This document shows positions 37,697 through 46,499 of a stretch of DNA of 64,000 nucleotides, one piece after another. The stretch covers positions 201,115-265,114 of the forward strand of contig NZ_JAERQM010000006.1 in NCBI RefSeq assembly GCF_019029495.1, read 5' to 3'. This DNA is from Falsiroseomonas oleicola. Its GTDB lineage: Bacteria > Pseudomonadota > Alphaproteobacteria > Acetobacterales > Acetobacteraceae. Positions within the stretch are counted from its first letter, which is position 1, and each line of letters starts with the position of its first letter. Position numbers and translations under genes: made by a program. The notes under the pieces were generated by a model. It had not been told where the DNA came from. It searched no databases and saw nothing but the letters and a program-made list of their open reading frames with translations.

Positions 37697-38925
37697 CCAG
37701 CACGCCCGAGCCGGAGCTGGACCTGCGGCCGCCGCGCCGGCTGAAGCTGGGCGTAGCCGGGCTGGGCCGGGCCTTCATGCTGATGCTGCCGGGGCTGGCG
37801 CATCATCCGCGCATCCAGCTTGTGGCCTGCGCCGATCCGCGGCCGGAGGCGCGCATCCGCTTCACCGCCGATTTCGACGCACCCTCCTACGCCGAATTCG
37901 GCGAGCTCTGCGACGATCCGAATGTCGAGGCGATCTACCTCGCCACGCCGCACCAGTTCCACGCCGCCCAGGTCGCCCGCGCCGCCGAGGCCCGCAAGCA
38001 CATCCTGGTGGAAAAGCCGCTGGCGGTGACGCTGGCGGAGGCGGCCTCCATGGTCGAGCGTGCGCGGGCGGCCGGGGTGCATCTGATGGTCGGCCACAGC
38101 CATGCGCAGGATGGGCCGGTGCTGGCCGCAAGGCGGTTGATCGCCAGCGGGGAGGTCGGCGCGCCGCGCCTGATGACCGCGCTGAACTACACCGATTTCC
38201 TGTACCGCCCGCGGCGGGCGGAGGAGTTGGACACAAGCCAGGGCGGCGGCGTGGTGTTCAGCCAGGGGGCGCATCAGGTGGATGTGGTGCGGCTGCTGGG
38301 CGGCGGGCTGGTGCGCTCCGTCCGGGCCATGACCGGCGCCTGGGACCCGGCGCGGCCGACCGAGGGCGCCTATGCCGCCTTCCTGACCTTCGCGGATGGC
38401 GCGGCGGCCAGCCTGACCTATTCCGGCTATGGCCGCTTCGACAGCGACGTCTTCCTCGACTGGGTGGGGGAGATGGGCCAGCGCAAGGATCCCGGGCGCC
38501 ATGGCCTGGCCCGCGCGGCGCTCGCCGGGCTGCCGGATGCGGCGGCCGAGGCGGCGCTGAAGGCCAGCCGGACCTATGGCGCGCCCGGCCAGCCGCCCGG
38601 CCTGCCGCCGCTGGAACCCCCCGAATTCCACAACCAGTTCGGCCTGGTCATCGCCAGTTGCGAACAGGCCGACCTGCGGCTGACCGCCCAGGGGGTGGAG
38701 GTGCATGGCGATGCCGCGCGCCGCCTCCGCAAGGCCCCCCTGCCCGCCGTGCCGCGCGGCGAGGTCTGGGATGCATTGTGCACTGCGGTGCTGGATGGCA
38801 TTCCCCCGCTGCAGGATGGTGCCTGGGGCATGGCCACGCTGGAGGTCTGCCTCGCCATCCTGCAATCCGCCCGCGAGGGGCGGGAGATCGCGCTGCATCA
38901 CCAGGTGGCGCCGAAAGGACCTTGA
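37693..38925 (+). CDS. Gfo/Idh/MocA oxidoreductase, phthalate dihydrodiol dehydrogenase-like (Pht4-like)
   Basis: The 410-residue NAD(P)-binding protein has the N-terminal motif LGVAGLGRAFMLMLPGLA and the family motif EKPLAVT with its conserved Lys near residue 110, followed by a C-terminal alpha/beta domain. In known phthalate pathways a member of this family oxidises the cis-4,5-dihydrodiol to 4,5-dihydroxyphthalate, which is the missing step between oxygenase and decarboxylase here. The GTG start at 37693 sits in a GTGA overlap with the reductase gene. Confidence 0.82.
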   Translation: MTSTPEPELDLRPPRRLKLGVAGLGRAFMLMLPGLAHHPRIQLVACADPRPEARIRFTADFDAPSYAEFGELCDDPNVEAIYLATPHQFHAAQVARAAEARKHILVEKPLAVTLAEAASMVERARAAGVHLMVGHSHAQDGPVLAARRLIASGEVGAPRLMTALNYTDFLYRPRRAEELDTSQGGGVVFSQGAHQVDVVRLLGGGLVRSVRAMTGAWDPARPTEGAYAAFLTFADGAAASLTYSGYGRFDSDVFLDWVGEMGQRKDPGRHGLARAALAGLPDAAAEAALKASRTYGAPGQPPGLPPLEPPEFHNQFGLVIASCEQADLRLTAQGVEVHGDAARRLRKAPLPAVPRGEVWDALCTAVLDGIPPLQDGAWGMATLEVCLAILQSAREGREIALHHQVAPKGP

Positions 38926-38928
38926 GAC

Positions 38929-39117
38929 ATGCCGACGCTCCGCATTGAGGCGCAGCAGGATGCCGCCAGCGGGTTGTTTTTCCTGGAAGTCTTTCTGCCG
39001 GCTGAGTCCCCGACCCCCTTCGTCAGCACCGCGCCGCGCTACAGCAGCGCAGCGGCGGCCGAGCAGGACATGATCGCCACCCTGACGGCGGCGGCGAATC
39101 GACCGCGTAAGTCATGA
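38929..39117 (+). CDS. Small hypothetical protein in the phthalate-type operon (62 aa)
   Basis: This short reading frame begins three bases after the dehydrogenase stop and ends in an ATGA overlap with the MarR gene, so coupling supports it as a real gene. The 62-residue product starts MPTLRIEAQQDAASGLFFLE and has no signal peptide, membrane helix or motif I recognise. A role in oxygenase function or regulation is only a guess. Confidence 0.62.
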   Translation: MPTLRIEAQQDAASGLFFLEVFLPAESPTPFVSTAPRYSSAAAAEQDMIATLTAAANRPRKS

Positions 39118-39635
39118 ACGATCGTGAGTCGGCTTTGCCCTTCGAGCAAAGCCTCGGCTTCCTGGTGCGCGACCTGAACCGGGCCATCCAGCGCAACCTG
39201 CAGGCGCGTATCCAGCCCAGCGGTGCGACGCTCGGCGCCTGGTACTTCCTGCGCGTGCTCTGGGAGGAGGACAGCCTGACCCAGCGGGAGCTGGCGCAGC
39301 GCATCGGCATGCAGGAACCCACCGCCGTCATCGCCCTGCGCGGGATGGAGGAGGCAGGCTGGATCGTCCGGGAACGCAGCGAGACCGATCGCCGCAAGGT
39401 GCATATCCACCTGACCGACACCGGCCGCGCCCTGCGGGAAGCGCTGCTGCCCGAGGCCAAGGCGGTGATCGCGGAGGCGCTGGTCGGCATGGAGGAGGCG
39501 GAGGTGGACACCCTGCTCAGCCTGCTGCGCCGCGCCCGCGCCAACCTGGCCGAGCCCGCCCCCGCTACCCCGCCCCATGCTACCCCGGCGGCGAAAGCCC
39601 GAGCCGCCGCGCGGCGGCTGCCACGCAGCGGCTGA
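39114..39635 (+). CDS. MarR family transcriptional regulator
   Basis: The 173-residue protein has a MarR winged helix: SLTQRELAQRIGMQEPTAVIALRGMEEAGWIVRE is the recognition region, and ERSETDRRKVHIHLTDTGR the wing. The basic, Ala/Pro-rich tail is unusual and overlaps the opposite gene over 56 bases. Last in the reductase operon, it is the obvious candidate to bind the two TTAG-N4-CTAA boxes at 36633 and 36695 and to respond to phthalate or a pathway intermediate, by analogy with other MarR proteins of aromatic catabolism. Confidence 0.88.
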   Translation: MNDRESALPFEQSLGFLVRDLNRAIQRNLQARIQPSGATLGAWYFLRVLWEEDSLTQRELAQRIGMQEPTAVIALRGMEEAGWIVRERSETDRRKVHIHLTDTGRALREALLPEAKAVIAEALVGMEEAEVDTLLSLLRRARANLAEPAPATPPHATPAAKARAAARRLPRSG

Positions 39636-40146
39636 ACACCTCCAACGCATCGAAGGGCAGGTCCTGGCCGGCTTCGGGCAGGAAGACCGGCAGTCCGCCG
39701 GCCTGTTCCACCGCGCCGGGGATCATCAGATTGTCCGGCAGGCCGAAGCCGCCCACCGTCAGCCCCGACATCGGGTCCGGCACCGCCGCGAGCAGCGCGG
39801 CGCTGCGGGCGGCGAAGGGTGTGGCGCTGTTGGAATAGGCGAAGATCGGCCGCCCCCGGCCGAGGAACCAGCCCAGTTCCACCAGCGTGCCGGCATCGGC
39901 CGAGGCGCCGCGGAAGGGGGTGAGGTTGGCGATCACCAGATCGGCGCGTTCCATCATCGCCAGGTCCTTGGCGAAGATGACGCGCCAGGCCTCGGCCTCC
40001 GCCATGCTGGCCAGGGAGGCCACATCCTCGTTCAGCGGCGGCAAGGCGGTGATGCCGTGGCGGGCGCAGATCGCCGATTTGCGGGCGGCCTGGGCCGGCG
40101 CATCGGGCAGGAAGACATCGGGTCCGGCGAGATAGGCGAGTGGCAT
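39580..40146 (-). CDS. Nucleoside 2-deoxyribosyltransferase family protein
   Basis: The 188-residue product starts MPLAYLAGPDVFLPDA and contains ADLVIANLTPFRGASADAGTLVELGW, whose Asp and Glu correspond to substrate-binding and nucleophile residues of the family. These enzymes swap or hydrolyse the bond between deoxyribose and a nucleobase. The gene is divergent from the molybdenum hydroxylase operon, which fits a role in releasing a base that the neighbouring enzymes degrade. The longer open frame upstream would run across that operon's promoter, so I use the ATG at 40146. Confidence 0.82.
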   Translation of the reverse strand: MPLAYLAGPDVFLPDAPAQAARKSAICARHGITALPPLNEDVASLASMAEAEAWRVIFAKDLAMMERADLVIANLTPFRGASADAGTLVELGWFLGRGRPIFAYSNSATPFAARSAALLAAVPDPMSGLTVGGFGLPDNLMIPGAVEQAGGLPVFLPEAGQDLPFDALEVFSRCVAAAARRLGLSPPG

Positions 40147-40165
40147 GGACGAAGCTGACCATGCG

Positions 40166-40180
40166 GCGCGCACAGCGCGC
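40166..40180. promoter_or_regulatory. Inverted repeat between the deoxyribosyltransferase and hydroxylase genes
   Basis: GCGCGC-ACA-GCGCGC lies in the 136-base divergent gap. It may be an operator, but GC-rich palindromes arise easily by chance in this DNA. Confidence 0.25.
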
Positions 40181-40282
40181 AAGCGTTGGGCAGTCCCGCG
40201 CCGGGATGGCGGGCCGTGGCGGAAAAGGCCTCTGGCCCGGTCACGGGGGCTTCTGGCAGGCTTGAGGCATGAGAATCTCCGC

Positions 40283-41152
40283 GTGAAGCCGGGCCCCTTC
40301 GAATGGCAGGCGCCCGACAGCCTGGAGGCGGCGCTGGCGCTGAAGGCCCGGCATGGGGAGGCCGCGCGCTTCCTGGCCGGGGGGCAGTCCCTGGTGCCGG
40401 CGATGAATTTCCGGGTGGCACAGCCGGCCGTGCTGGTGGATCTCAACCGGGTGGCCGCGCTGGATTTTTGCCAGTTCGACGCAGATGGCACGCTGCGCAT
40501 CGGCGCCATGGCGCGCTACCGGCGAATCGAGCGGGATGCGGCGGTGGCGGCGCGGGTGCCGATCCTGGTGGAGGCGCTGGCGGAGGTGGCGCATCCGCAG
40601 ATCCGCACGCGCGGGACGCTGGGCGGCAACCTCTCCCATGCCGATCCGGCCAGCGAGATGCCGGCGGTGATGCTGGCGCTGGATGCGCGGTTCCGGCTGC
40701 GACGAGCAGGCGGGGAAAGGGTCGTGGCGGCAGCGGATTTCTTTCTGGGGCCGCTGGCGACGGTGTTGGCGGAGGATGAGATGCTGGCCGAGGTCATCAT
40801 CCCGCCTTTGCCGTCCGGCAGCGGGACTGCCTTCCTGGAAGTGGCGCGGCGGCGCGGCGACTACGCCATGATGGGCGTTGCGGCGGTGCTGCGGCGCGGG
40901 CCGGATGGGCGCTGCGCCGAAGCGCGGATCGCGCTGTGCAGCGCAGGTCCGACGCCTATGGCGGCCCCGCGGGCCTCCGAAGCCCTGATCGGGCGGGGGC
41001 TAAATGCCGAAAGCTTTGCAGAGGCGGCCGCCCTGGCGGTGACGGAGATCGCGCCGATGGGCAGCGTCCAGGCCTCCCCCACCTATCAGCGCCATCTTGC
41101 GGGCGTGCTGGTCGGCCGTGCCCTGAGTCTGGCGGCGGAGCGTGCGGCATGA
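40283..41152 (+). CDS. Molybdenum hydroxylase FAD subunit (CoxM/XdhB type)
   Basis: This 289-residue medium subunit of a xanthine-dehydrogenase-family enzyme binds FAD through AGGQSLVPAMNFR near residue 33 and TRGTLGGNLSHADPASE near residue 110, both diagnostic. I use the GTG at 40283, where the protein begins PGPFEWQAPDSLEAALAL like its relatives; an ATG at 40145 would add a poorly conserved extension. The stop codon overlaps the small-subunit start. Confidence 0.9.
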   Translation: MKPGPFEWQAPDSLEAALALKARHGEAARFLAGGQSLVPAMNFRVAQPAVLVDLNRVAALDFCQFDADGTLRIGAMARYRRIERDAAVAARVPILVEALAEVAHPQIRTRGTLGGNLSHADPASEMPAVMLALDARFRLRRAGGERVVAAADFFLGPLATVLAEDEMLAEVIIPPLPSGSGTAFLEVARRRGDYAMMGVAAVLRRGPDGRCAEARIALCSAGPTPMAAPRASEALIGRGLNAESFAEAAALAVTEIAPMGSVQASPTYQRHLAGVLVGRALSLAAERAA

Positions 41153-41607
41153 AGATCACCATCCGGGTGAACGGCGTGGGCTACACACGGGATGTCGAGC
41201 CGCGTTTGCTGCTCAGCGACTTCCTGCGCCATGAGATCGGCCTGACCGGCACCCATGTCGGCTGCGAGCACGGCGTCTGCGGCGCCTGCACCATCCTGTG
41301 GGATGGCGAGCCGGCGCGATCCTGTCTCGCCTTCGCGGTGCAGGCGGAGGGGCATGAGATCAGCACGGTCGAAGGCCTGGCGCCGGGACCCGGCAAGCTC
41401 AACCCGCTGCAGCAGGCGTTTCAGGACGCGCATGGCCTGCAATGCGGCTATTGCACGCCGGGGATGCTGATGACGCTGACGGCCTTCCTGGCCGAGAACC
41501 CCCATCCGGACGAGGCGCAGATCCGGGAAGCACTGTCGGGCAATCTGTGCCGCTGCACCGGCTACCAACACATCGTCGATGCGGTGCTGCGGGTCGCCGC
41601 GGCATGA
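41149..41607 (+). CDS. Molybdenum hydroxylase [2Fe-2S] subunit (CoxS/XdhA type)
   Basis: The 152-residue small subunit has the two expected iron-sulfur sites: the plant-type ferredoxin motif CEHGVCGACTILWDG and the helical-domain motif CGYCTPGMLM with a later CRC. It relays electrons from the molybdenum centre to FAD. The start overlaps the preceding stop, and its stop overlaps the large-subunit start. Confidence 0.95.
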   Translation: MKITIRVNGVGYTRDVEPRLLLSDFLRHEIGLTGTHVGCEHGVCGACTILWDGEPARSCLAFAVQAEGHEISTVEGLAPGPGKLNPLQQAFQDAHGLQCGYCTPGMLMTLTAFLAENPHPDEAQIREALSGNLCRCTGYQHIVDAVLRVAAA

Positions 41608-43937
41608 CCAGCTTCGGTCGCCCGCTGACCCGCAACGAGGACCCTCGCCTGCTGCGGGGCGAGGCGCTGTTCGTCGATGATGTGGAGCTGCCCGGGCTGC
41701 TGCATGTCGCCTTCTTCCGCAGCCCGCATGCCCATGCCCGGCTTCTGTCCATCGATGTGGAGGCGGCCAAGGCCCGCCCTGGCGTGGTGGCGGTGGTGAC
41801 GGCGGCCGATCTCGGCGAGTACTGGCAGCCCGGCCCGCTGCTGGTGCCGCCACCGCCCGTGCCGGGCATGGTGTTCCACCAGCGCTGCCAGGTGCCGCTG
41901 GTGCGCGACACGGCGCGGCATGTCGGCGAGCCGGTGGTGATGGTGCTGGCCGAAAGCCGCTATATCGCGGAGGACGCCGTCGGCGACATCCTGGTGGAAT
42001 GGGAGACGCTGCCGGCGGTCGGCGATCTGGAAGCCGCGCTCCAGCCCGATGCGCCGCTGGTGCATGACGATCTGGACAGCAACATCGCCGCCCGCGTGCA
42101 TCAGGCGCGCGGCGACTACGCGGCGGCGGCGCGCGCGGCGCATCTCGTCCTGAAGCGGCGCTTCATCTACGACCGCGGCGCCTCCATCCCGATGGAGACA
42201 CGCGGCGTGGTGGCGAGCTGGGACCCGCGCGCGGACCGGTTGACGGTGTGGGACACCACCCAGGCGCCTGTCGTCATCCGCAATGGCCTCGCTGCCATGC
42301 TCGGACTCTCCGAGCGCCAGGTGCGCGTGGTCGCGCCGAATATCGGCGGCGGCTTCGGGCCGAAGATGATGATGTTCTATCCGGAGGAGGTGCTGATCCC
42401 CTGGGCCGCCATGCGCCTCGGCCGGCCGGTGAAGTGGATCGAGGACCGGCTGGAGCATTTCTTCGCGACGACCCACGAACGCAGCCAGATCCACGACGCG
42501 GAAATTGCGCTGGATGCGGAAGGGAAGATCCTCGGCGTGCGGGACGTCTTCCTGCACGACACCGGCGCCTATGACCCCTATGGGCTGACGGTGCCGCTGA
42601 ACAGCCAATGCACCCTGCTCGGCTGCTATGTGGTGCCGGCCTATGACAGCTTGTTCACCGCAGTCTTCACCAACCGCACGCTGGTCACGCCCTATCGCGG
42701 CGCCGGACGCCAGCACGGCGTCTTCGTAATGGAACGGCTGCTGGACATGGCGGCGCGGGCGCTGGGGCTGGATCGCGCGGAGATACGCCGGCGCAACTTC
42801 ATCGCGCCCGATGCCTTCCCCTTCGACCAGGACGTGATCTACCAGGATTTTTCCCGGCTGAGCTACGACAGCGGCAATTACGAACCGATCCTCGACAAGG
42901 CGCTGCACGCCATCGGCTATGACGACTTCCTGGCGCGCGTGCAGCCGGCGGCACGTGCCGAGGGCCGCGCGCTCGGCATCGGCCTGGTCTGCTATGTGGA
43001 GGGCACCGGCATCGGCCCCTATGAGGGTGCGCGGGTGCAGGTGCAGGGGTCCGGCAAGGTCAGCCTCGTCACCGGCATCGGCAGCCAGGGCCAGGGCCAT
43101 GCCACCGCCTTCGCCCAGGTCGTCGCCGAACAGCTCGGCGTCGATATCCGCGATGTGGAGGTGGTGACGGGCGACACCGACCAGTTCCAATGGGGCGTCG
43201 GCACCTTTGCCAGTCGCGGCGCCGTCGTCGCCGGCAGCGCGGCGCATGAGGCGGCGAAGGTGGTGCGCCAGAAAGTCCTGAAGACCGCGGCAGCGCATTT
43301 CGAATGCGCGGAGGAGGATCTGGTTCTCGCCGATGGCAAGGTGCATGTCGCCGGCGTTCCGGACCACGCCATCACCCTCGGCAAACTCGCGGGCCTGGCG
43401 AACCCGATGCGCGGGGCGGTGACGCCGGGCACTGAGCCGGGGCTGGAGGCCACCAGCTATTTCGGCCCCGCCAGCGGCGCCACGGCCAGCGGCGTGCATG
43501 CGATGCTCGTGGAAATCGACCGCGCCACGCTGAAGCCCACCATCCTGGACTATGTGGTGGTGCATGACTGCGGCACGGTCATCAACCCGCTGATCCTGGC
43601 CGGGCAGATTCACGGCGGCGTTGCCCAGGGCATCGGCAATGCCTTCTTCGAGAAGCTGGAATGGGACTCCGAAGGCCAGTTGCTGAATGCGAGCCTCGCC
43701 GACTACCTGATCCCCACCGCGCTCGACGTGCCGCGCATGCGGCTGGACCACACGGTCACCCCCTCCCCGCTCAACCCGCTCGGTGTGAAGGGCGCGGGCG
43801 AGGCCGGCGCGATTCCCGTCGGCGCGCTGTTCGCCCAGGCGATCGAGGACGCGCTGGACCTGCCGGCGCAGGGCATCGAAATCCGCGAAATGCCGCTGGG
43901 ACCCTCGCGGCTTTGGGAGATCACCCAGGGTGGCTGA
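41604..43937 (+). CDS. Molybdenum hydroxylase large catalytic subunit (form II)
   Basis: The 777-residue subunit binds the molybdenum cofactor. NIGGGFGPKMM, TPYRGAGRQHGVFVMERLLD and GSQGQGHATAFAQV are cofactor-binding segments, and GVKGAGEAG carries the catalytic Glu near the C-terminus. The active-site loop lacks the AYxCSFR sequence of true CO dehydrogenase, so it is a form II enzyme that hydroxylates an aldehyde or an N-heterocycle. Its neighbours (deoxyribosyltransferase, pyrimidine-precursor-type importer, ring-opening amidohydrolase) suggest a pyrimidine or similar ring as substrate. Confidence 0.9.
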   Translation: MTSFGRPLTRNEDPRLLRGEALFVDDVELPGLLHVAFFRSPHAHARLLSIDVEAAKARPGVVAVVTAADLGEYWQPGPLLVPPPPVPGMVFHQRCQVPLVRDTARHVGEPVVMVLAESRYIAEDAVGDILVEWETLPAVGDLEAALQPDAPLVHDDLDSNIAARVHQARGDYAAAARAAHLVLKRRFIYDRGASIPMETRGVVASWDPRADRLTVWDTTQAPVVIRNGLAAMLGLSERQVRVVAPNIGGGFGPKMMMFYPEEVLIPWAAMRLGRPVKWIEDRLEHFFATTHERSQIHDAEIALDAEGKILGVRDVFLHDTGAYDPYGLTVPLNSQCTLLGCYVVPAYDSLFTAVFTNRTLVTPYRGAGRQHGVFVMERLLDMAARALGLDRAEIRRRNFIAPDAFPFDQDVIYQDFSRLSYDSGNYEPILDKALHAIGYDDFLARVQPAARAEGRALGIGLVCYVEGTGIGPYEGARVQVQGSGKVSLVTGIGSQGQGHATAFAQVVAEQLGVDIRDVEVVTGDTDQFQWGVGTFASRGAVVAGSAAHEAAKVVRQKVLKTAAAHFECAEEDLVLADGKVHVAGVPDHAITLGKLAGLANPMRGAVTPGTEPGLEATSYFGPASGATASGVHAMLVEIDRATLKPTILDYVVVHDCGTVINPLILAGQIHGGVAQGIGNAFFEKLEWDSEGQLLNASLADYLIPTALDVPRMRLDHTVTPSPLNPLGVKGAGEAGAIPVGALFAQAIEDALDLPAQGIEIREMPLGPSRLWEITQGG

Positions 43938-44712
43938 ATCCGTCATCGCCGCGCGCGACCTCTCCCTGGTTTTCCAGACGCGCGACGGGCCGGTACATGC
44001 GCTGTCCAGCGTTGATCTCGACATCGCGCCGGGCGAGTTCATCTCGCTGATCGGCCCCTCCGGCTGCGGCAAGACCACACTTTTGCGAGTTATCGCCGAC
44101 CTTGAGCGCGCCACGTCCGGCAGCATCGCGGTGAATGGCCGCAGTCCGGCGCAGGCACGGTTGGCGCGGGACTATGGCTATGTCTTCCAGGCGCCGGCGC
44201 TCTATCCCTGGCGGACCATCCTGGGCAACGTCATGCTGCCGCTGGAGATCATGGGCGTGCCGCGCGCCGAACGTGCGGCGCGGGCGAAGGCGCAACTCGA
44301 CCTGGTGAATCTCGGCGGCTTCGAGCGCAAATTTCCCTGGCAGCTTTCGGGTGGCATGCAGCAACGCGCCTCCATCGCGCGCGCCTTGGCCATCGAGCCC
44401 AAACTGCTGCTGATGGACGAGCCCTTCGGCGCGCTGGACGAGATTGTCCGCGATCATCTGAACGAACAGCTTCTCAAGCTGTGGGCGGCGACCCGGAAGA
44501 CGGTGGTCTTCGTGACGCATTCGATTCCGGAAGCGGTCTTCCTCTCCACCCGCATCGTGGTGATGTCGCCTCGGCCGGGTCGGATCACGGATATCGTGCC
44601 CTGCGACCTCGGCCCGGACCGGCCGTTGGAAATCCGCGAGACGCCGGAATTCCTGCGCATCGCGCAGCGCGTGCGGGATGGGTTGCGGGCGGGCCATGCC
44701 TATGATGTCTAG
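43930..44712 (+). CDS. ABC transporter ATP-binding protein (NitT/TauT, pyrimidine-type)
   Basis: The 260-residue ATPase has Walker A (GPSGCGKTT), signature LSGGMQQRASIA and Walker B (LLLMDEPFGALD), in the nitrate/taurine/pyrimidine subgroup. The GTG start lies eight bases inside the end of the hydroxylase gene, tying transporter and enzyme into one transcription unit. It powers the two permeases that follow. Confidence 0.92.
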   Translation: MAESVIAARDLSLVFQTRDGPVHALSSVDLDIAPGEFISLIGPSGCGKTTLLRVIADLERATSGSIAVNGRSPAQARLARDYGYVFQAPALYPWRTILGNVMLPLEIMGVPRAERAARAKAQLDLVNLGGFERKFPWQLSGGMQQRASIARALAIEPKLLLMDEPFGALDEIVRDHLNEQLLKLWAATRKTVVFVTHSIPEAVFLSTRIVVMSPRPGRITDIVPCDLGPDRPLEIRETPEFLRIAQRVRDGLRAGHAYDV

Positions 44713-45571
44713 GTCCGTCCTGCCGGTGCTGACGGTCTGCGCGGCGCTGGTCGTGCTTTGGTATCTCGGCGCGGTCTGGATGAACTGGCAGTTGGTGGCG
44801 GATGCCCAGGCGCGGGCCGGCGCCACGCCGGACCTCACCGAGATGATCCGGCTGACCCTGGCGCAGCCGCGCCCGCTGCTGCCGGCGCCGCACCAGATCA
44901 TCGGGGAACTGTGGCGCACGACGGTGACGCTGCCCGTCACATCCCGCCGCAGCCTGGTGCATCATGCCTGGGTCACGCTCTCCGCCGCGCTCACCGGCTT
45001 CGGCATGGGTGTTGGCTTTGGCGTGGTGCTGGCGGTGGCCATCGTGCATCTGCGGGCGCTGGAACGCAGCGTGATGCCCTGGATCGTCGCCTCCCAGGCC
45101 GTGCCGGTGCTGGCGCTGGCGCCGATCGTCATTGTCGCCCTGGGCACGCTGGGGCTGGAGGGGCTGCTGCCCAAGGCGATCATCGCCGCCTATCTCTGCT
45201 TCTTCCCCGTCACCATCGGCATGGTGAAGGGCTTCCGGGCGCCGGACGCCATGGCGCTGGACCTGATGCGCACCTGGTCGGCCAGCCGGGCGCAAGTCTT
45301 CTGGAAGCTGCGCCTGCCGGCCTCCCTGCCCTATCTCTTCGCCGGGCTGAAAGTGGCCATGGCCGCCGCCGTGGTCGGCGCCATCGTCGCGGAACTGCCG
45401 GCGGGCGCGCAGGCGGGGCTGGGCGCGCGGTTGCTGGCGGGGTCCTATTTCGGCCAGACGCTGCAGATCTGGTCCGCCCTGGCCATGGCCGCGCTGGTCT
45501 CCGCCACGCTGGTCGGATTTCTGGGAATTGCGGAGCGTGCTGTGGCGCGCCGCATGGGCGTGCAGGCATGA
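44702..45571 (+). CDS. ABC transporter permease 1 of the N-heterocycle importer
   Basis: The permease has about 289 residues (start at 44702 or the adjacent ATG at 44705), roughly six membrane helices and the cytoplasmic EAA-like loop LMRTWSASRAQVFWKLRLPASLPYLFAGLK. The start is inside the end of the ATPase gene and the stop overlaps the next permease start. Confidence 0.9.
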   Translation: MMSRSVLPVLTVCAALVVLWYLGAVWMNWQLVADAQARAGATPDLTEMIRLTLAQPRPLLPAPHQIIGELWRTTVTLPVTSRRSLVHHAWVTLSAALTGFGMGVGFGVVLAVAIVHLRALERSVMPWIVASQAVPVLALAPIVIVALGTLGLEGLLPKAIIAAYLCFFPVTIGMVKGFRAPDAMALDLMRTWSASRAQVFWKLRLPASLPYLFAGLKVAMAAAVVGAIVAELPAGAQAGLGARLLAGSYFGQTLQIWSALAMAALVSATLVGFLGIAERAVARRMGVQA

Positions 45572-46485
45572 GGACCGGCCTGCTGGCCGTGGTCGTCGCC
45601 GCCGGCTTCGCGGGGCTGATGGTGGCGGCGCATGCGGGCGCTGCCGGCATCGGTCTGGGGGCTGGCGCCATGGCGCTGCTGGCCGCTTGGCTGGTGCAGC
45701 GGCTCGGTGATGCGCCCGGCGAGGGGCTTGCGGGCCTCGCCGCCCCGCTTGTCTTCGGCGCGAGCGCCCTGGCCCTGTGGGAAGTGCTGGTCGTCGGCTT
45801 CGGCGTGCCGATGGTGCTGCTGCCGGCGCCTTCGGCCATCGCCGCGCGCATGGCGGTCTCCGCCCCGCTGCTCTGGCAGGATTTCGGGCAGACCTTCCTG
45901 AAGGCGGTGCTGGCCGGCTATGCGATCGGCTGCGGCGCCGGTTTCGCACTGGCGCTGCTGGCGGACCGGGTGGATTTCCTGCGCCGCGGGCTGCTGCCGC
46001 TCGGCAGCTTCGTCGCGGCGCTGCCGGTGGTGGGCATCGCGCCCATCATGGTCATGTGGTTCGGCTTCGACTGGCAGTCCAAGGCCGCCGTCGTCGTCGC
46101 CATGACCTTCTTCCCCATGCTGGTAAACAGCGTGGCCGGGCTGGCCGCCGCCGGGGCGCTGGAGCGCGACCTGATGCGCAGCTACGCCGCCAGCGCGGGG
46201 CAAACACTTTGGCTGCTGAAGCTGCCGGCCGCTTTGCCCTTCATCTTCACCGCGCTGAAGGTCAACGCCCCGCTGGCGCTGATCGGCGCCATCGTCGCGG
46301 AATTCTTCGGCAGCCCGACCATGGGCATGGGCTTCCGGATCACGACGGAGGCCGCGAAGCTGGCGCTCGACCTGGTCTGGGCGGAAATCATTGTCGCCGC
46401 GGTGGCGGGTTCGGCATTCTACGGGCTGGTCGCGCTGGCGGAGCGCGCCGCCACCTTCTGGCACCCCAGTGTGCGCAACGGATAG
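45568..46485 (+). CDS. ABC transporter permease 2 of the N-heterocycle importer
   Basis: The second membrane subunit (305 residues from the ATG at 45568) has an extra pair of N-terminal helices and the EAA-like loop RDLMRSYAASAGQTLWLLKLPAALPFIFTALK. Two different permeases with one ATPase and one receptor match the set-up found for putative pyrimidine importers beside pyrimidine-degradation genes in other Alphaproteobacteria. Confidence 0.9.
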   Translation: MRTGLLAVVVAAGFAGLMVAAHAGAAGIGLGAGAMALLAAWLVQRLGDAPGEGLAGLAAPLVFGASALALWEVLVVGFGVPMVLLPAPSAIAARMAVSAPLLWQDFGQTFLKAVLAGYAIGCGAGFALALLADRVDFLRRGLLPLGSFVAALPVVGIAPIMVMWFGFDWQSKAAVVVAMTFFPMLVNSVAGLAAAGALERDLMRSYAASAGQTLWLLKLPAALPFIFTALKVNAPLALIGAIVAEFFGSPTMGMGFRITTEAAKLALDLVWAEIIVAAVAGSAFYGLVALAERAATFWHPSVRNG

Positions 46486-46499
46486 CAGGAGAGAACGGG

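Noticed and set aside
41604-43937. Carbon monoxide dehydrogenase large subunit
   Set aside because: The AYxCSFR active-site loop is absent; TPYRGAGR is the form II sequence.
41562-44126. Open frame of about 850 codons opposite the molybdenum hydroxylase genes
   Set aside because: It runs across three coupled real genes and has low-complexity His/Arg/Ala-rich sequence with no family features.
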